Notes under the pieces: generated by a model
Told to the model about the DNA's origin: nothing
What the model saw: only the letters and a program-made list of their open reading frames with translations
Database searches by the model: none
Part shown: piece after piece, positions 56,608 to 64,000 of the stretch
Layout of the letters: every line of letters begins with the position of its first letter
Numbering within the stretch: the first letter of the stretch is position 1
Translations under genes and position numbers: made by a program
DNA from: Lysobacter firmicutimachus
GTDB taxonomy: Bacteria; Pseudomonadota; Gammaproteobacteria; Xanthomonadales; Xanthomonadaceae
DNA length: 64,000 nt
NCBI RefSeq assembly: GCF_037027445.1
Contig: NZ_JBANDL010000002.1
Location: 1,612,001-1,676,000, forward strand
Direction of reading: 5' to 3'

Positions 56608-56645
56608 ATAAAAAAGCCGGCCCGGGGCGGCGCCCCGAAGCCGGC
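56608..56645 (-). terminator. Rho-independent terminator of the Cys-rich peptide gene
   Basis: On the minus strand GCCGGCTTCGGGGC, short loop, GCCCCGGGCCGGC, followed by TTTTTT. Confidence 0.82.
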
Positions 56646-56667
56646 AGACGCTGGCGGCCGAGGGGGA

Positions 56668-56889
56668 TCAGCCGCAGCAATAGCAGACCAGGGGACGGCC
56701 GGGGCCGCCGGGGCCGAGATCGCCGCCGAATTCCGGACACTCGCTGCGGCAGGCGAACGAGCTGCAGGATTCCGATTGCGCCGGCTCGGCGCCGTTGCCG
56801 GCGACGACCTGGAAGGCGCCGAATCCCATCGCAGCCGAGAACAGCAGGGCCGCGAAGACGACGCGGACGCCACGGTTACGCTTCTTCAT
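56668..56889 (-). CDS. Small secreted six-cysteine peptide
   Basis: 73 aa from the ATG at 56889. Signal peptide KKRNRGVRVVFAALLFSAAMG, then a ~40-residue mature part with six cysteines (42, 47, 51, 69, 71, 72), a Gly/Pro-rich middle (GGDLGPGGPGRP) and a C-terminal CYCCG. The longer upstream frame is Arg-rich shadow. A thioredoxin-like gene lies 162 bp upstream on the same strand and could act on the cysteines. A strong terminator follows. It resembles no family I know; a metal-binding or modified peptide is possible. Confidence 0.65.
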   Translation of the reverse strand: MKKRNRGVRVVFAALLFSAAMGFGAFQVVAGNGAEPAQSESCSSFACRSECPEFGGDLGPGGPGRPLVCYCCG

Positions 56890-57051
56890 TGCAGAGCTCC
56901 TGTCGAGGTACGCCGCCGGTCCGTCGGGGCCGGCGGCAGGGAACGCCGGAGCCCGGCACGATGCCGGTCCGGCCGGAACGGTGCGGCCGCGACCGCACCG
57001 CCTGCGGACGCGGTTGCGTCCGCGCAGCCGTCGCAACCGCCGACGGCGCAG

Positions 57052-57693
57052 TCATGGCCGCGCCGCCGCAGCGGCGACGGCCGGGGAGGACGCCGCGCGC
57101 GGCGGCGCGGGCCGTACCGCGAGCAGCAGCTCGCGCAAGGTCCGTTTGTCGTTCAGGGCCCCGACATGGCGATAGCGCACCCGGCCGTCGCGGCCGATCA
57201 CCAGCAGTGCCGGCACCTTGCGTGCGCGGAACAGCGCGGCGGTGCGGCGGTCGTCGTGAGCGACCAGCGGGAAGTCGAGGGCGTGTTCGCGGGCGTAGGC
57301 GCGCGCCTGCCCGGGCGAGGCCAGGGCGACGCCGATCAGTTCGGCGCCGCCGGCGGAGGCTTGCGGCAACTGTCGCGCGACCCGTTTCAGTTGCGGCAGC
57401 GAGGCGCGGCAGTGGGGGCAGGTGGTGGTGAAGAAGAACAGCACCTGACTGTCGCCGCGCGGCTGGCCGAGTTCGATCGCCCGGCCGTCGAGGCCGTGCA
57501 GGGCCACCCGCGGCACGTACATGCCGACGTAGGGCGCGACGATGCGGTCGGCCAGCCAGCGCTGGTCCTCGCGCATGCGCCCGACCTGCCAGCCGAGGGC
57601 GACGACGAGAACGCTGGCCAGAGCCAGCGCGGCCCACAGCCAACGCTGGCCGGTCGGCGAAACCGGTCGGGGAATGTCGGGTGGCGACGACAT
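57052..57693 (-). CDS. TlpA-like membrane-anchored thioredoxin
   Basis: 213 aa. An N-terminal anchor (WLWAALALASVLVVALGWQVG) leads to a periplasmic AhpC/TSA-Redoxin domain: VLFFFTTTCPHCRASLPQLKRV with active-site CPHC and KVPALLVIGRDGRVRYRHVG with the cis-proline. Residues 190-213 are an Ala/Pro tail. It is probably co-transcribed with the six-cysteine peptide. Likely a thiol-disulfide oxidoreductase; the substrate is inferred to be the neighbouring peptide. Confidence 0.82.
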   Translation of the reverse strand: MSSPPDIPRPVSPTGQRWLWAALALASVLVVALGWQVGRMREDQRWLADRIVAPYVGMYVPRVALHGLDGRAIELGQPRGDSQVLFFFTTTCPHCRASLPQLKRVARQLPQASAGGAELIGVALASPGQARAYAREHALDFPLVAHDDRRTAALFRARKVPALLVIGRDGRVRYRHVGALNDKRTLRELLLAVRPAPPRAASSPAVAAAAARP

Positions 57694-57827
57694 GCCGCCG
57701 ACCCTAGCAGCGGGTTCCGGCGGCGAACTTGACGCGCCTCACAATGGCGAGGAGTGCGCGCGATTGCGGTCGCAGCGTTTTCGCGCGCTGCGGCGCCGCT
57801 GCGTCCGCCCCGCTCAGTGCGGCCGGC

Positions 57828-58736
57828 TCAGCCGGCGCACTCGCGCGCTTCCAGCTGCGGAGCCGGACGTTGCTTCAGCATCTGCGCGACTGCGACCCCG
57901 AGCAGGGTCAGCACGCCGCCGACCCAGTGGTAGGCCTGCAAGGGCTCGCCGAGGAACAGCACCGCGAAGGCGGCGGTGAACACCGGGGTGAGGTTCATCA
58001 ACACCGCGGTCTTGTCCGGACCCAGGCGCAGCAGGCCGCGCATCCAGAACCACGGCGCGACGGTCGAGGCGAGCAGGCCGGCGTACAGCACCAGCGGCAG
58101 GTTGTGCGCGGTCAGCGCCACCGACGGCGCCAGCAGGAAGCCGGGCAGGAGCAACACCGTGCCGCACAAGATCTGCAAGTACAGCGATTCGCCGTTGCCG
58201 ATCGGCAAGGCCCAGCGCTTCACCAGCACGCCGTAGGCGGCGTAGGAGGTCGAGGCCAGCAGCATCATCAGTTCGCCGCGGCCCAGGCCCTGCTGCAGCA
58301 ATTGCGCCGGATGGCCGGCGCTGAGCAGCCAGCTCAGGCCGACGAAGGAAATCAGCGCGCCGATCAGCATGCCCGGCGAGGGGCGGGTGCGCAGTACGAT
58401 CATGCCGATCACCATCGTCATCGGCGGAATCGCGGCGATGATCAGGCCCATCGACATGGCGCTGACGCTGTGCGCGGCGAAGTAGGCCAGCGACTGGTAC
58501 ATGACCATGCCCAGCGCCGCCAGCACCACCAGCTTGCGCCAGTAGGGGCGGACCTGGACGCGCATCTTCCAGACTTTCGGCAGCATGAACGGCGTCAGCG
58601 CCAGCAGCGCGACCAGCCAGCGGTAGAAGGAAATCGCGGCCGGCTCGATCGCGCCGGCGGAGAGCTTGCTGACGATCGTGTTGCCGGCCCAGATCAGCGT
58701 GGCCAGGATCGGCAGTAACAGGCGCATCGGGTACAT
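57828..58736 (-). CDS. EamA/DMT-family transporter
   Basis: 302 aa with ten predicted helices in two EamA repeats (LLLPILATLIWAGNTIVSKL; GRGELMMLLASTSYAAYGVLVKRW). Family members export amino acids, metabolites or drugs. Divergent from an AraC-type regulator across an 88-bp space with inverted repeats, so the regulator probably controls it. Confidence 0.88.
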   Translation of the reverse strand: MYPMRLLLPILATLIWAGNTIVSKLSAGAIEPAAISFYRWLVALLALTPFMLPKVWKMRVQVRPYWRKLVVLAALGMVMYQSLAYFAAHSVSAMSMGLIIAAIPPMTMVIGMIVLRTRPSPGMLIGALISFVGLSWLLSAGHPAQLLQQGLGRGELMMLLASTSYAAYGVLVKRWALPIGNGESLYLQILCGTVLLLPGFLLAPSVALTAHNLPLVLYAGLLASTVAPWFWMRGLLRLGPDKTAVLMNLTPVFTAAFAVLFLGEPLQAYHWVGGVLTLLGVAVAQMLKQRPAPQLEARECAG

Positions 58737-58760
58737 CCATACGACAACGTGGGGCGGCTC

Positions 58761-58785
58761 ATTCTAGAATGTCGGGTAATCGACA
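58761..58785. promoter_or_regulatory. Candidate operator between eamA-like and araC-like genes
   Basis: Palindrome ATTCTAGAAT (58761-58770) followed directly by TGTCG-GGTAAT-CGACA (58770-58785), inside the 88-bp divergent region. A likely binding site for the AraC-type regulator. Confidence 0.5.
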
Positions 58786-58824
58786 GATATAGATAACCAG
58801 ACATCGCATAGCGAGCTTCCGACA

Positions 58825-59607
58825 ATGCCGCGCAAGCACCGTTTCCATTACCCCTACCGGACCCTGCCGGGCCCGCTGCTGCTGCGCTACGAGGCGCTGG
58901 CGGTGGACACCGAAAGCGCGTTGCACCGGCACCCCTGGGGGCAGTTGGCCTTCGTCGAGTCCGGCAGCATGGCCTTCCTGGTCGAAGGCCGGCCGTTCTT
59001 CGCCCCGCCGGGCTATGCGGTGTGGATTCCGCCGCGCATGGACCATAGCTCGCACAACCGGCGCGAGGTGCATTGCCGGCTGATCAACATCGCCGAGCGC
59101 TACACGCCGCTGCTGCCGGCCGCGCCGGGCATCGTCCGCCTGCATCCCTTGTTCATAGCCGGGGTCGAGGACTTGTTCGCGCGCGGGGTGGAAATCCCCG
59201 ATACCCCGGCCGACCGGCGCCTGGCGCGGGTGCTGATCGACAAGTTGCTGGCCACTCCGATGCTGGCGCGCTTCGTGCCGCAGAGCGAGGACCGCCTGTT
59301 GGCGCCGATCCTGGACGCGCTGCAGCACCGCCCCGGCGACAACACCACCCTGGCGCAATGGGCGCAGCGCGTGCATACCACCGAGCGCACGCTGAGCCGG
59401 CGCTGTCGCGACGAGTTGGGCATGTCGTTCAGCCAATGGCGGCAGCGACTGCGTTTCCAGCAGTCGATCCCGCTGCTGGAGCAGGGGCGCAGCGTGCAGC
59501 AGGTGGCGGCCGACATGGGGTATGCCAGCGCCTCGGCGTTCATCGCCATGTTCAACGAACTCAGCGGCAGCACGCCGCTGAAGTTCCGTCAGGGAGCGGG
59601 GCGGTAA
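58825..59607 (+). CDS. AraC-family transcription regulator
   Basis: 260 aa. N-terminal cupin sensor (HRHPWGQLAFVESGSMAFLVEGRPF, WIPPRMDHSSHN) and C-terminal double HTH (TLAQWAQRVHTTERTLSRRC, SVQQVAADMGYASASAFIAMFNELSGSTPLKFR). This arrangement is typical of AraC regulators adjacent to and divergent from an EamA or MFS exporter. Ligand unknown. Confidence 0.92.
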   Translation: MPRKHRFHYPYRTLPGPLLLRYEALAVDTESALHRHPWGQLAFVESGSMAFLVEGRPFFAPPGYAVWIPPRMDHSSHNRREVHCRLINIAERYTPLLPAAPGIVRLHPLFIAGVEDLFARGVEIPDTPADRRLARVLIDKLLATPMLARFVPQSEDRLLAPILDALQHRPGDNTTLAQWAQRVHTTERTLSRRCRDELGMSFSQWRQRLRFQQSIPLLEQGRSVQQVAADMGYASASAFIAMFNELSGSTPLKFRQGAGR

Positions 59608-59693
59608 GGGGCTTCAGGAACGAGTGCGGGAAAGACAAATGCGCATTGCGGCGGCTGTCGCTCGTTCGTCGTTTCTTCGCATGGGCTCCGGCT

Positions 59694-61172
59694 TCAACGC
59701 TCGTCCGTCTTCGCCGCGGCCTGCGCCGCCTTCGCCGCCGCGCGTTGCTCGGCGACTTTGCGCCTGACTGCGTCGAGCAGCGCGTCCAGCGCCGCGCGAT
59801 CGTAGACCTTGCCGCGCAGCACGAAGGCGTCGATGCGGCGGGTGGCGGCGATGTCGCGCAGCGGGTCGGCGTCGAGCAGGACGATGTCGGCAGCCTTGCC
59901 GGTATCGAGCGAGCCATAGTGGTCGTCGCGGCCGAGGAAGCGCGCGCCGTTGATGGTCGCCGCCTGCAGGGCCTGCAACGGACTCAGCCCGCTTTCGACG
60001 AAGCGCTGCATTTCGTCGTGCAGGCCGATGCCGGGGTAGTTGAAGGAGTTGAGGAAGCCGGCGTCGGTGCCGGCCAGGATGCGCACGCCGGAGCGCTGCA
60101 GCAGCGGCAGGATCGCCGCGTTGCGCCGGTAGCGCTGGTGGCGGCGCTCGATCGCCGCGGCGTCGTCCTTGGCCGCGCGCTCCACCCGCCAGGCGTAGGT
60201 CGCCTCCAGCCCCGGGCCGATGTATTGCAGATAGGCGTCGTCGCGGTGGTCGTCGCGGTCCAGGTAGGTGGCGACGTAGCTGCCGTTGAGGGTCGGGGTG
60301 ATTGCGGTGCCGCGCGCGGCCAGGCGCCGGTAGGCGGCGAGGGCGGTATCGCGGTCGAAACTAGCCTGGACCCGGTTCCAGCCTTCCTTGGCGTCGATCT
60401 CGCCGCGGCGGACCATCGCCCCGATCTCGGCTTCCTTCGTCGAGCCGGCCTTGTAGGCGTATTCGATGTGCTCGATCGAGCTCAGCCCCGCGGCGCTGAC
60501 CTCGTCGACGTTCAGCACGAACGGCAGGTGCGCCGACACCTTCAGGCCGCGCGCACGGGCTTGTTGCAGCGCGTCCATGAACAACTCCGGGCTGAGCGTG
60601 TTGTCGGTGATCTTGACGAAATCGACCTTCCACCCCTGCAGGCGGTCGAGTGCGGCGGAGATTTCCGCCGGGTTGCCGACCTCGATGTCGCCGGGCCAGA
60701 TCGACTCGTAGCCTTCCAGTTTCGGCCCGGAGGTGAAGATGGTCGGCCCCTCGAGCCGACCGGCGGCGACGGCGTCGCGCCACTCGAACACGCTCGGGCT
60801 CAGGTCGCCGGCGGCGTCGCGTACCGCGGCGATGCCGTGGGCCAGATACAGCGGCAGCAGGTTCTTGTTTTCTTCGATCAGCGCTTCGCCGCCGCCGAAG
60901 TGGACGTGCATGTCCCACAGCGCCGGGATCGCGTACTTGCCGCCCGCGTCGAGGCTGCGCTCGGGCGCGTAGTCGCCGGCGCGGGCATCGTCGACGATGC
61001 CCGCGATACGGTCGCCGCGCACGGCGATGGCGCGGTCGCGGCGGATCTTGCCGGCGACCACGTCGACCACCGCGGCATGGCGGATCAGCAGATCGACGGG
61101 TTCGGCGGCGCCGGCCCCGGCAGCGAAGGCGCAGGCCAGCGTGGCGACGAGCAATCGGGTCGGTCGGAACAT
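59694..61172 (-). CDS. Secreted amidohydrolase (imidazolonepropionase/prolidase-like)
   Basis: 492 aa from the ATG at 61172. Signal peptide TRLLVATLACAFAAGAGAAE. Metal-dependent hydrolase barrel with ALWDMHVHFGGG (HxH), a Lys-type ligand region (WKVDFVKITDNT), SAHLPFVLN (His), SIEHIEYA (His) and ILAGTDAGFLN (Asp). The group includes periplasmic dipeptidases and organophosphorus/carboxylate hydrolases; substrate unknown. An Ala/Lys tail (AAAKAAQAAAKTDE) ends the protein. Confidence 0.87.
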   Translation of the reverse strand: MFRPTRLLVATLACAFAAGAGAAEPVDLLIRHAAVVDVVAGKIRRDRAIAVRGDRIAGIVDDARAGDYAPERSLDAGGKYAIPALWDMHVHFGGGEALIEENKNLLPLYLAHGIAAVRDAAGDLSPSVFEWRDAVAAGRLEGPTIFTSGPKLEGYESIWPGDIEVGNPAEISAALDRLQGWKVDFVKITDNTLSPELFMDALQQARARGLKVSAHLPFVLNVDEVSAAGLSSIEHIEYAYKAGSTKEAEIGAMVRRGEIDAKEGWNRVQASFDRDTALAAYRRLAARGTAITPTLNGSYVATYLDRDDHRDDAYLQYIGPGLEATYAWRVERAAKDDAAAIERRHQRYRRNAAILPLLQRSGVRILAGTDAGFLNSFNYPGIGLHDEMQRFVESGLSPLQALQAATINGARFLGRDDHYGSLDTGKAADIVLLDADPLRDIAATRRIDAFVLRGKVYDRAALDALLDAVRRKVAEQRAAAKAAQAAAKTDER

Positions 61173-61377
61173 GCGCGTACTCCGGAATGCGGTGGCCGCC
61201 GCCGCAACGGTCGTGGACGACGGCACGGCGAGGGCAGGGCGGACCCATTCTGCCCCAGCCCCGTCGCCGCGGTCCGTCGCGACCGCCAACCCCGTCTTAT
61301 TCCGCCAGACCCGGCCACTTCATAATGCCGTCCACGCCGCGGCGGGCGCGGCCGCCGGCGCCCAGCGGAGGGGCGGA

Positions 61378-63573
61378 ATGAGGAAAGTCAAACGGATCGC
61401 CACGCCGCCGTCGTTGCGACGGCCCGAGCTGCTGGAATGGGCGCAAGCGCTGACCGAGTTCTACAGCCGGCCGGCCGACGAGCGCCAGCGCCAGCGCGTG
61501 CCGTTCGAGCGCTATGCGCGGCTGTTCCTGGCCGGGGACGTGCGCGAGGCCTTGCTGGCCCAGTTCGAGGGAAAATGCGCGTATTGCGAGTCGCGTCTGT
61601 CGGCCGAGGCGGCGATCGAACAGTTCCGGCCGGTGTTCGCCGCGGCCGATGCCGACGGCGGCGCGAGTCCGGACCATTACGGCTGGCTCGCGTTCGAATG
61701 GCGCAATCAGATGCTGGCCTGTCGCGAATGCAGCGCGGCCAAGCGCAACCGCTTTCCGGTCGACACGCCGCGCGCCCTGCCGATGATGCCTTGGCGGCAG
61801 GTGGTGGCGAGCGAAGGCGCGATGCTGATTGACCCTTGCCGGGACGATCCGAAACCGCATCTGGGCTTCCATCCGCGCGGCGAGCTGCTGGCCCTGAGCG
61901 ATCGCGGCACGGTCGCGATCGAAGTGCTGGCGCTGAATCGCCCGGGCCTGATCGCGGCGCGGCGCGAGGCCGTGGAACGGATGCTGGAAGCGATCGTCGC
62001 CCAGCCCCACCGCCTGGACCAGGGCTTCGCGGTGTCCGAGTTGGACGCGCTGCGGCGCCGGGCCCATACCGCAGCGGTCGACCAGGCCCTGTTCTCGGTC
62101 TATCTGCTGTTCGCGCGCCGGGTTGGCTTGCGCGCGGAACGCGATTTCCGCCTGGCACGCGACCTGCCGCGCCTGCTCGGCCACGAGTGCGAGTGGGAAC
62201 GGGCCGCGCAGGCCTACCTGGACGATCGCTGGGAAGCGGGGCTGGACGAGCCCGGCCCCGAAGCGCCGGCGTCGCCGCGCGCGGCGCAGGCGCACGAGCC
62301 GCGTTGGGCCCCGTCCTATGTCGAGCGGGTGCGGATCTTCCATTTCAAGGGCATCGAGCAGGTCGAACTGCGCTTGGGCAGCGTCGCCGCGCGCGACGGC
62401 GGCGCGCCCGGGGCGATGTTGCTGGGCGAGAACGCCGCGGGCAAAAGCACCGTGTTGCAGGCGTTGGCGCTGGCCCTGATGGACGACCGACAGCGCAACG
62501 GCAGCCGCGCCCAGGGGTTGGAATTCCTGCCGCGGCAGCGTGCATCCTGGGACGTATCGACCGAACGGCCGTATGTCGAGGTATTGCTGTCCTCCGGCGA
62601 GAGCAAGCGGGTCGAGATCGATTCGCTGGGGAGGTTTCGTTCCCATGCGGGCGGTCCGCCGACGATGGTGCTGGCCTATGGCGCGCGCCGGTTCTTCCGG
62701 GCCCACGGCCGCATCCCGCACCACGGCCTCCATCGCAGCCTGTTCGATCCGTTCGCGGTGCTGGAGGACCCGTCGAACTGGCTGACCGAAGCGCCGCGCG
62801 CCGCCTTCGACGCCGTCGCCCGGGCCATGCGCGAAATCTTCGCCCTGCACGGCGACGACGACATTTTCCGCAACCACAGCGGCCACGTGCTGGTGCGCGC
62901 GCACGGCCGGGTCACGCCGATCGAGCGCATGAGCGACGGCTACCGCGCCTTGTTCGCGATGGCGGTGGACATCATGCGGCGCATGGTCGAGGCCTGGGGC
63001 AACCTGGAATACGCGCAGGGCACGGTGCTGATCGACGAGATCGACGTGCACCTGCACCCGCGCTGGAAGATCGAAGTCATGTCGGCGCTGCGCCGGGCCA
63101 TGCCGCGGGTGCAGTTCGTGGTCAGCGCGCACGATGCGCTGTGCTTGCGCGGCATGCGCGACGGCGAAGTGCACGTGCTGTACCGCGACGGCGACGACAG
63201 CATCCGCGCGCGCGAGGACCTGCCCAACATCGAGCTGCTGCGCACCGATCAGTTGCTGACTTCGGACATCTTCGGCCTGGCCAGCACCGCACGGCCGGAG
63301 ACCGAAGCGGCATTGAACCGCTACGCCTACCTGCTGGGCCTGCCCGAGCCGCTTCCGCCCGAGACGCAGGAGCGCCACCGGCTGGCGGCTGCGCTGCAGG
63401 CCTTGCCGCGCGGCGACACGCCGGCCGAGCAACTGATCGGCGAAGCCACCGAGCGCTACATCGAAGGCCGTCGACGCGGTTCGGCGGTCGAACGCGAGGC
63501 GATGCGCGAAGACGCGTTGGACGAGATCGTGCGCCGCCTGGAACGGCAGCTGGGCGTGGAGGCGGGCGAGTGA
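61378..63573 (+). CDS. HNH-like domain fused to an AAA/ABC-type ATPase (possible defence protein)
   Basis: 731 aa. Residues ~60-130 form an HNH-type zinc domain: FEGKCAYCESR (Cys67, Cys70), IEQFRPV, LAFEWRNQMLACREC (Cys115, Cys118). The catalytic His expected in V/IEH-x-RP is Gln82, so this nuclease site is probably inactive. From ~330 on is an SMC/RecF-like ATPase: IFHFKGIEQVELRLG, Walker A GENAAGKST (350-358), MSDGYRALFAM signature-like motif, Walker B TVLIDEIDVHLHP and VVSAHDALCL switch His. ATPase plus HNH pairs are found in Septu (PtuA-PtuB) and retron-linked defence. Stop overlaps the next gene's GTG. Confidence 0.8.
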   Translation: MRKVKRIATPPSLRRPELLEWAQALTEFYSRPADERQRQRVPFERYARLFLAGDVREALLAQFEGKCAYCESRLSAEAAIEQFRPVFAAADADGGASPDHYGWLAFEWRNQMLACRECSAAKRNRFPVDTPRALPMMPWRQVVASEGAMLIDPCRDDPKPHLGFHPRGELLALSDRGTVAIEVLALNRPGLIAARREAVERMLEAIVAQPHRLDQGFAVSELDALRRRAHTAAVDQALFSVYLLFARRVGLRAERDFRLARDLPRLLGHECEWERAAQAYLDDRWEAGLDEPGPEAPASPRAAQAHEPRWAPSYVERVRIFHFKGIEQVELRLGSVAARDGGAPGAMLLGENAAGKSTVLQALALALMDDRQRNGSRAQGLEFLPRQRASWDVSTERPYVEVLLSSGESKRVEIDSLGRFRSHAGGPPTMVLAYGARRFFRAHGRIPHHGLHRSLFDPFAVLEDPSNWLTEAPRAAFDAVARAMREIFALHGDDDIFRNHSGHVLVRAHGRVTPIERMSDGYRALFAMAVDIMRRMVEAWGNLEYAQGTVLIDEIDVHLHPRWKIEVMSALRRAMPRVQFVVSAHDALCLRGMRDGEVHVLYRDGDDSIRAREDLPNIELLRTDQLLTSDIFGLASTARPETEAALNRYAYLLGLPEPLPPETQERHRLAAALQALPRGDTPAEQLIGEATERYIEGRRRGSAVEREAMREDALDEIVRRLERQLGVEAGE

Positions 63574-64000
63574 GGCGGGTGGATCGCGAGCGGGTGGCGC
63601 CGCCGGCTTCGTTGACCGCGGCCGATGGCGCCGGGCCGCGCGAGCTCAAGCGCGCACGCGGCCATTACCGCGACAAGAACGCCACCGGCTTCGCCTTCGC
63701 CGCCTACAAGAGCGCGGACGTGGCCGAGGCGATGCGGGCTTTGTTCGGCGGCAAGTGCGCGTACTGCGAGTCGTTCCATAGCGCCAGTTCGCCTACCGAC
63801 GTCGAGCACTACCGGCCCAAGGGCGGGGTCGAGGGCGAAGCCGGCCACCGCGGTTACTGGTGGTTGGCCGCCGACTGGCGCAACCTGCTGCCCAGTTGCG
63901 TGCTGTGCAATCGCCGCAACGGCCTGCGCATCGCCCAGCCAGGCATGGCGGGCGCCGACGTGGCGGCGTCGAAGCCGGTGACGGTGGGCAAGGGCAATCT
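63570..64000 (+). CDS. HNH endonuclease (PtuB/TIGR02646-like), 3' end outside window
   Basis: 143 residues visible; GTG start inside the preceding stop (GTGA), and the frame stays open to the window end. The intact HNH signature is present: GGKCAYCES (Cys63, Cys66), DVEHYRPKGG (His80), GYWWLAADWRNLLPSCVLCNRRNG (Asn, Cys110, Cys113). This matches PtuB-type HNH proteins. Unlike its upstream partner it keeps the catalytic His, so it is probably the active nuclease, controlled by the ATPase. Confidence 0.82.
   Translation, partial: MRRVDRERVAPPASLTAADGAGPRELKRARGHYRDKNATGFAFAAYKSADVAEAMRALFGGKCAYCESFHSASSPTDVEHYRPKGGVEGEAGHRGYWWLAADWRNLLPSCVLCNRRNGLRIAQPGMAGADVAASKPVTVGKGN

Overview
The window is high-GC DNA (long runs of G/C-ending codons, many GTG starts, tightly overlapping ATGA/GTGA gene junctions). 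Gene style, RHS/YD-repeat proteins with Sec signal peptides, short intergenic repeats of the GTAGGAGCGGCGCAAGCCGC type and the overall gene set suggest a Lysobacter-like member of the Xanthomonadaceae (inference; no rRNA or marker gene is present). No tRNA, rRNA, CRISPR array, integrase or transposase was recognised.

Region 1 (1-6987) is one long co-directional run: partial DoxX protein, an HvfA-type ribosomal peptide precursor with six EGKCG motifs joined to two EF-hands, the DUF692 enzyme HvfB, its DUF2063 partner HvfC, a ferric-reductase-like membrane protein, an alpha/beta hydrolase, a thioredoxin-like protein with CINC, and an OmpR-type response regulator plus histidine kinase. It reads as a copper/oxidative-stress metallopeptide operon, possibly with its own sensor. 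Region 2 (7.0-17.3 kb) has mostly chromosomal genes: a large lipoprotein, a secreted zinc-phospholipase-like protein, a GFA-family protein, a methyltransferase, two small unknowns, cystathionine beta-lyase and a LytS/LytR-type two-component pair.

Region 3 (17.3-27.0 kb) is a polymorphic-toxin locus: a 1603-aa RHS protein whose toxin tip appears frameshifted in a G6 tract, its overlapping candidate immunity gene, an orphan RHS tip carrying a BPSL0067-type amidase domain with a STY0301-type partner, and further core, tip and immunity debris. Three copies of an imperfect palindrome separate the cassettes. Region 4 (27.1-37.2 kb) holds two secreted-protein genes, a GAF-GGDEF diguanylate cyclase and a second RHS locus split into two genes, ending in a toxin tip and overlapping immunity gene.

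Region 5 (37.3-47.2 kb) contains gcvP behind a tandem glycine riboswitch, a VOC protein with a Bcr/CflA-type MFS pump, and a TerY-P-like phosphorylation module (vWA, PP2C, kinase, membrane repeat protein). Region 6 (47.2-56.3 kb) is the most unusual. Two paralogous genes of unknown function are each divergent from a secreted protein (one an RNase T1/Sa-like enzyme), and both intergenic regions carry the same inverted pair of 11-bp-period direct repeats. A PhoB-type winged-helix STAND ATPase lies beside them. Region 7 (56.6-64 kb) has a six-cysteine secreted peptide next to a thioredoxin-like protein, an EamA transporter divergent from an AraC regulator, an amidohydrolase, and at the right edge an HNH-ATPase gene overlapping a second HNH gene (possible Septu-like defence).
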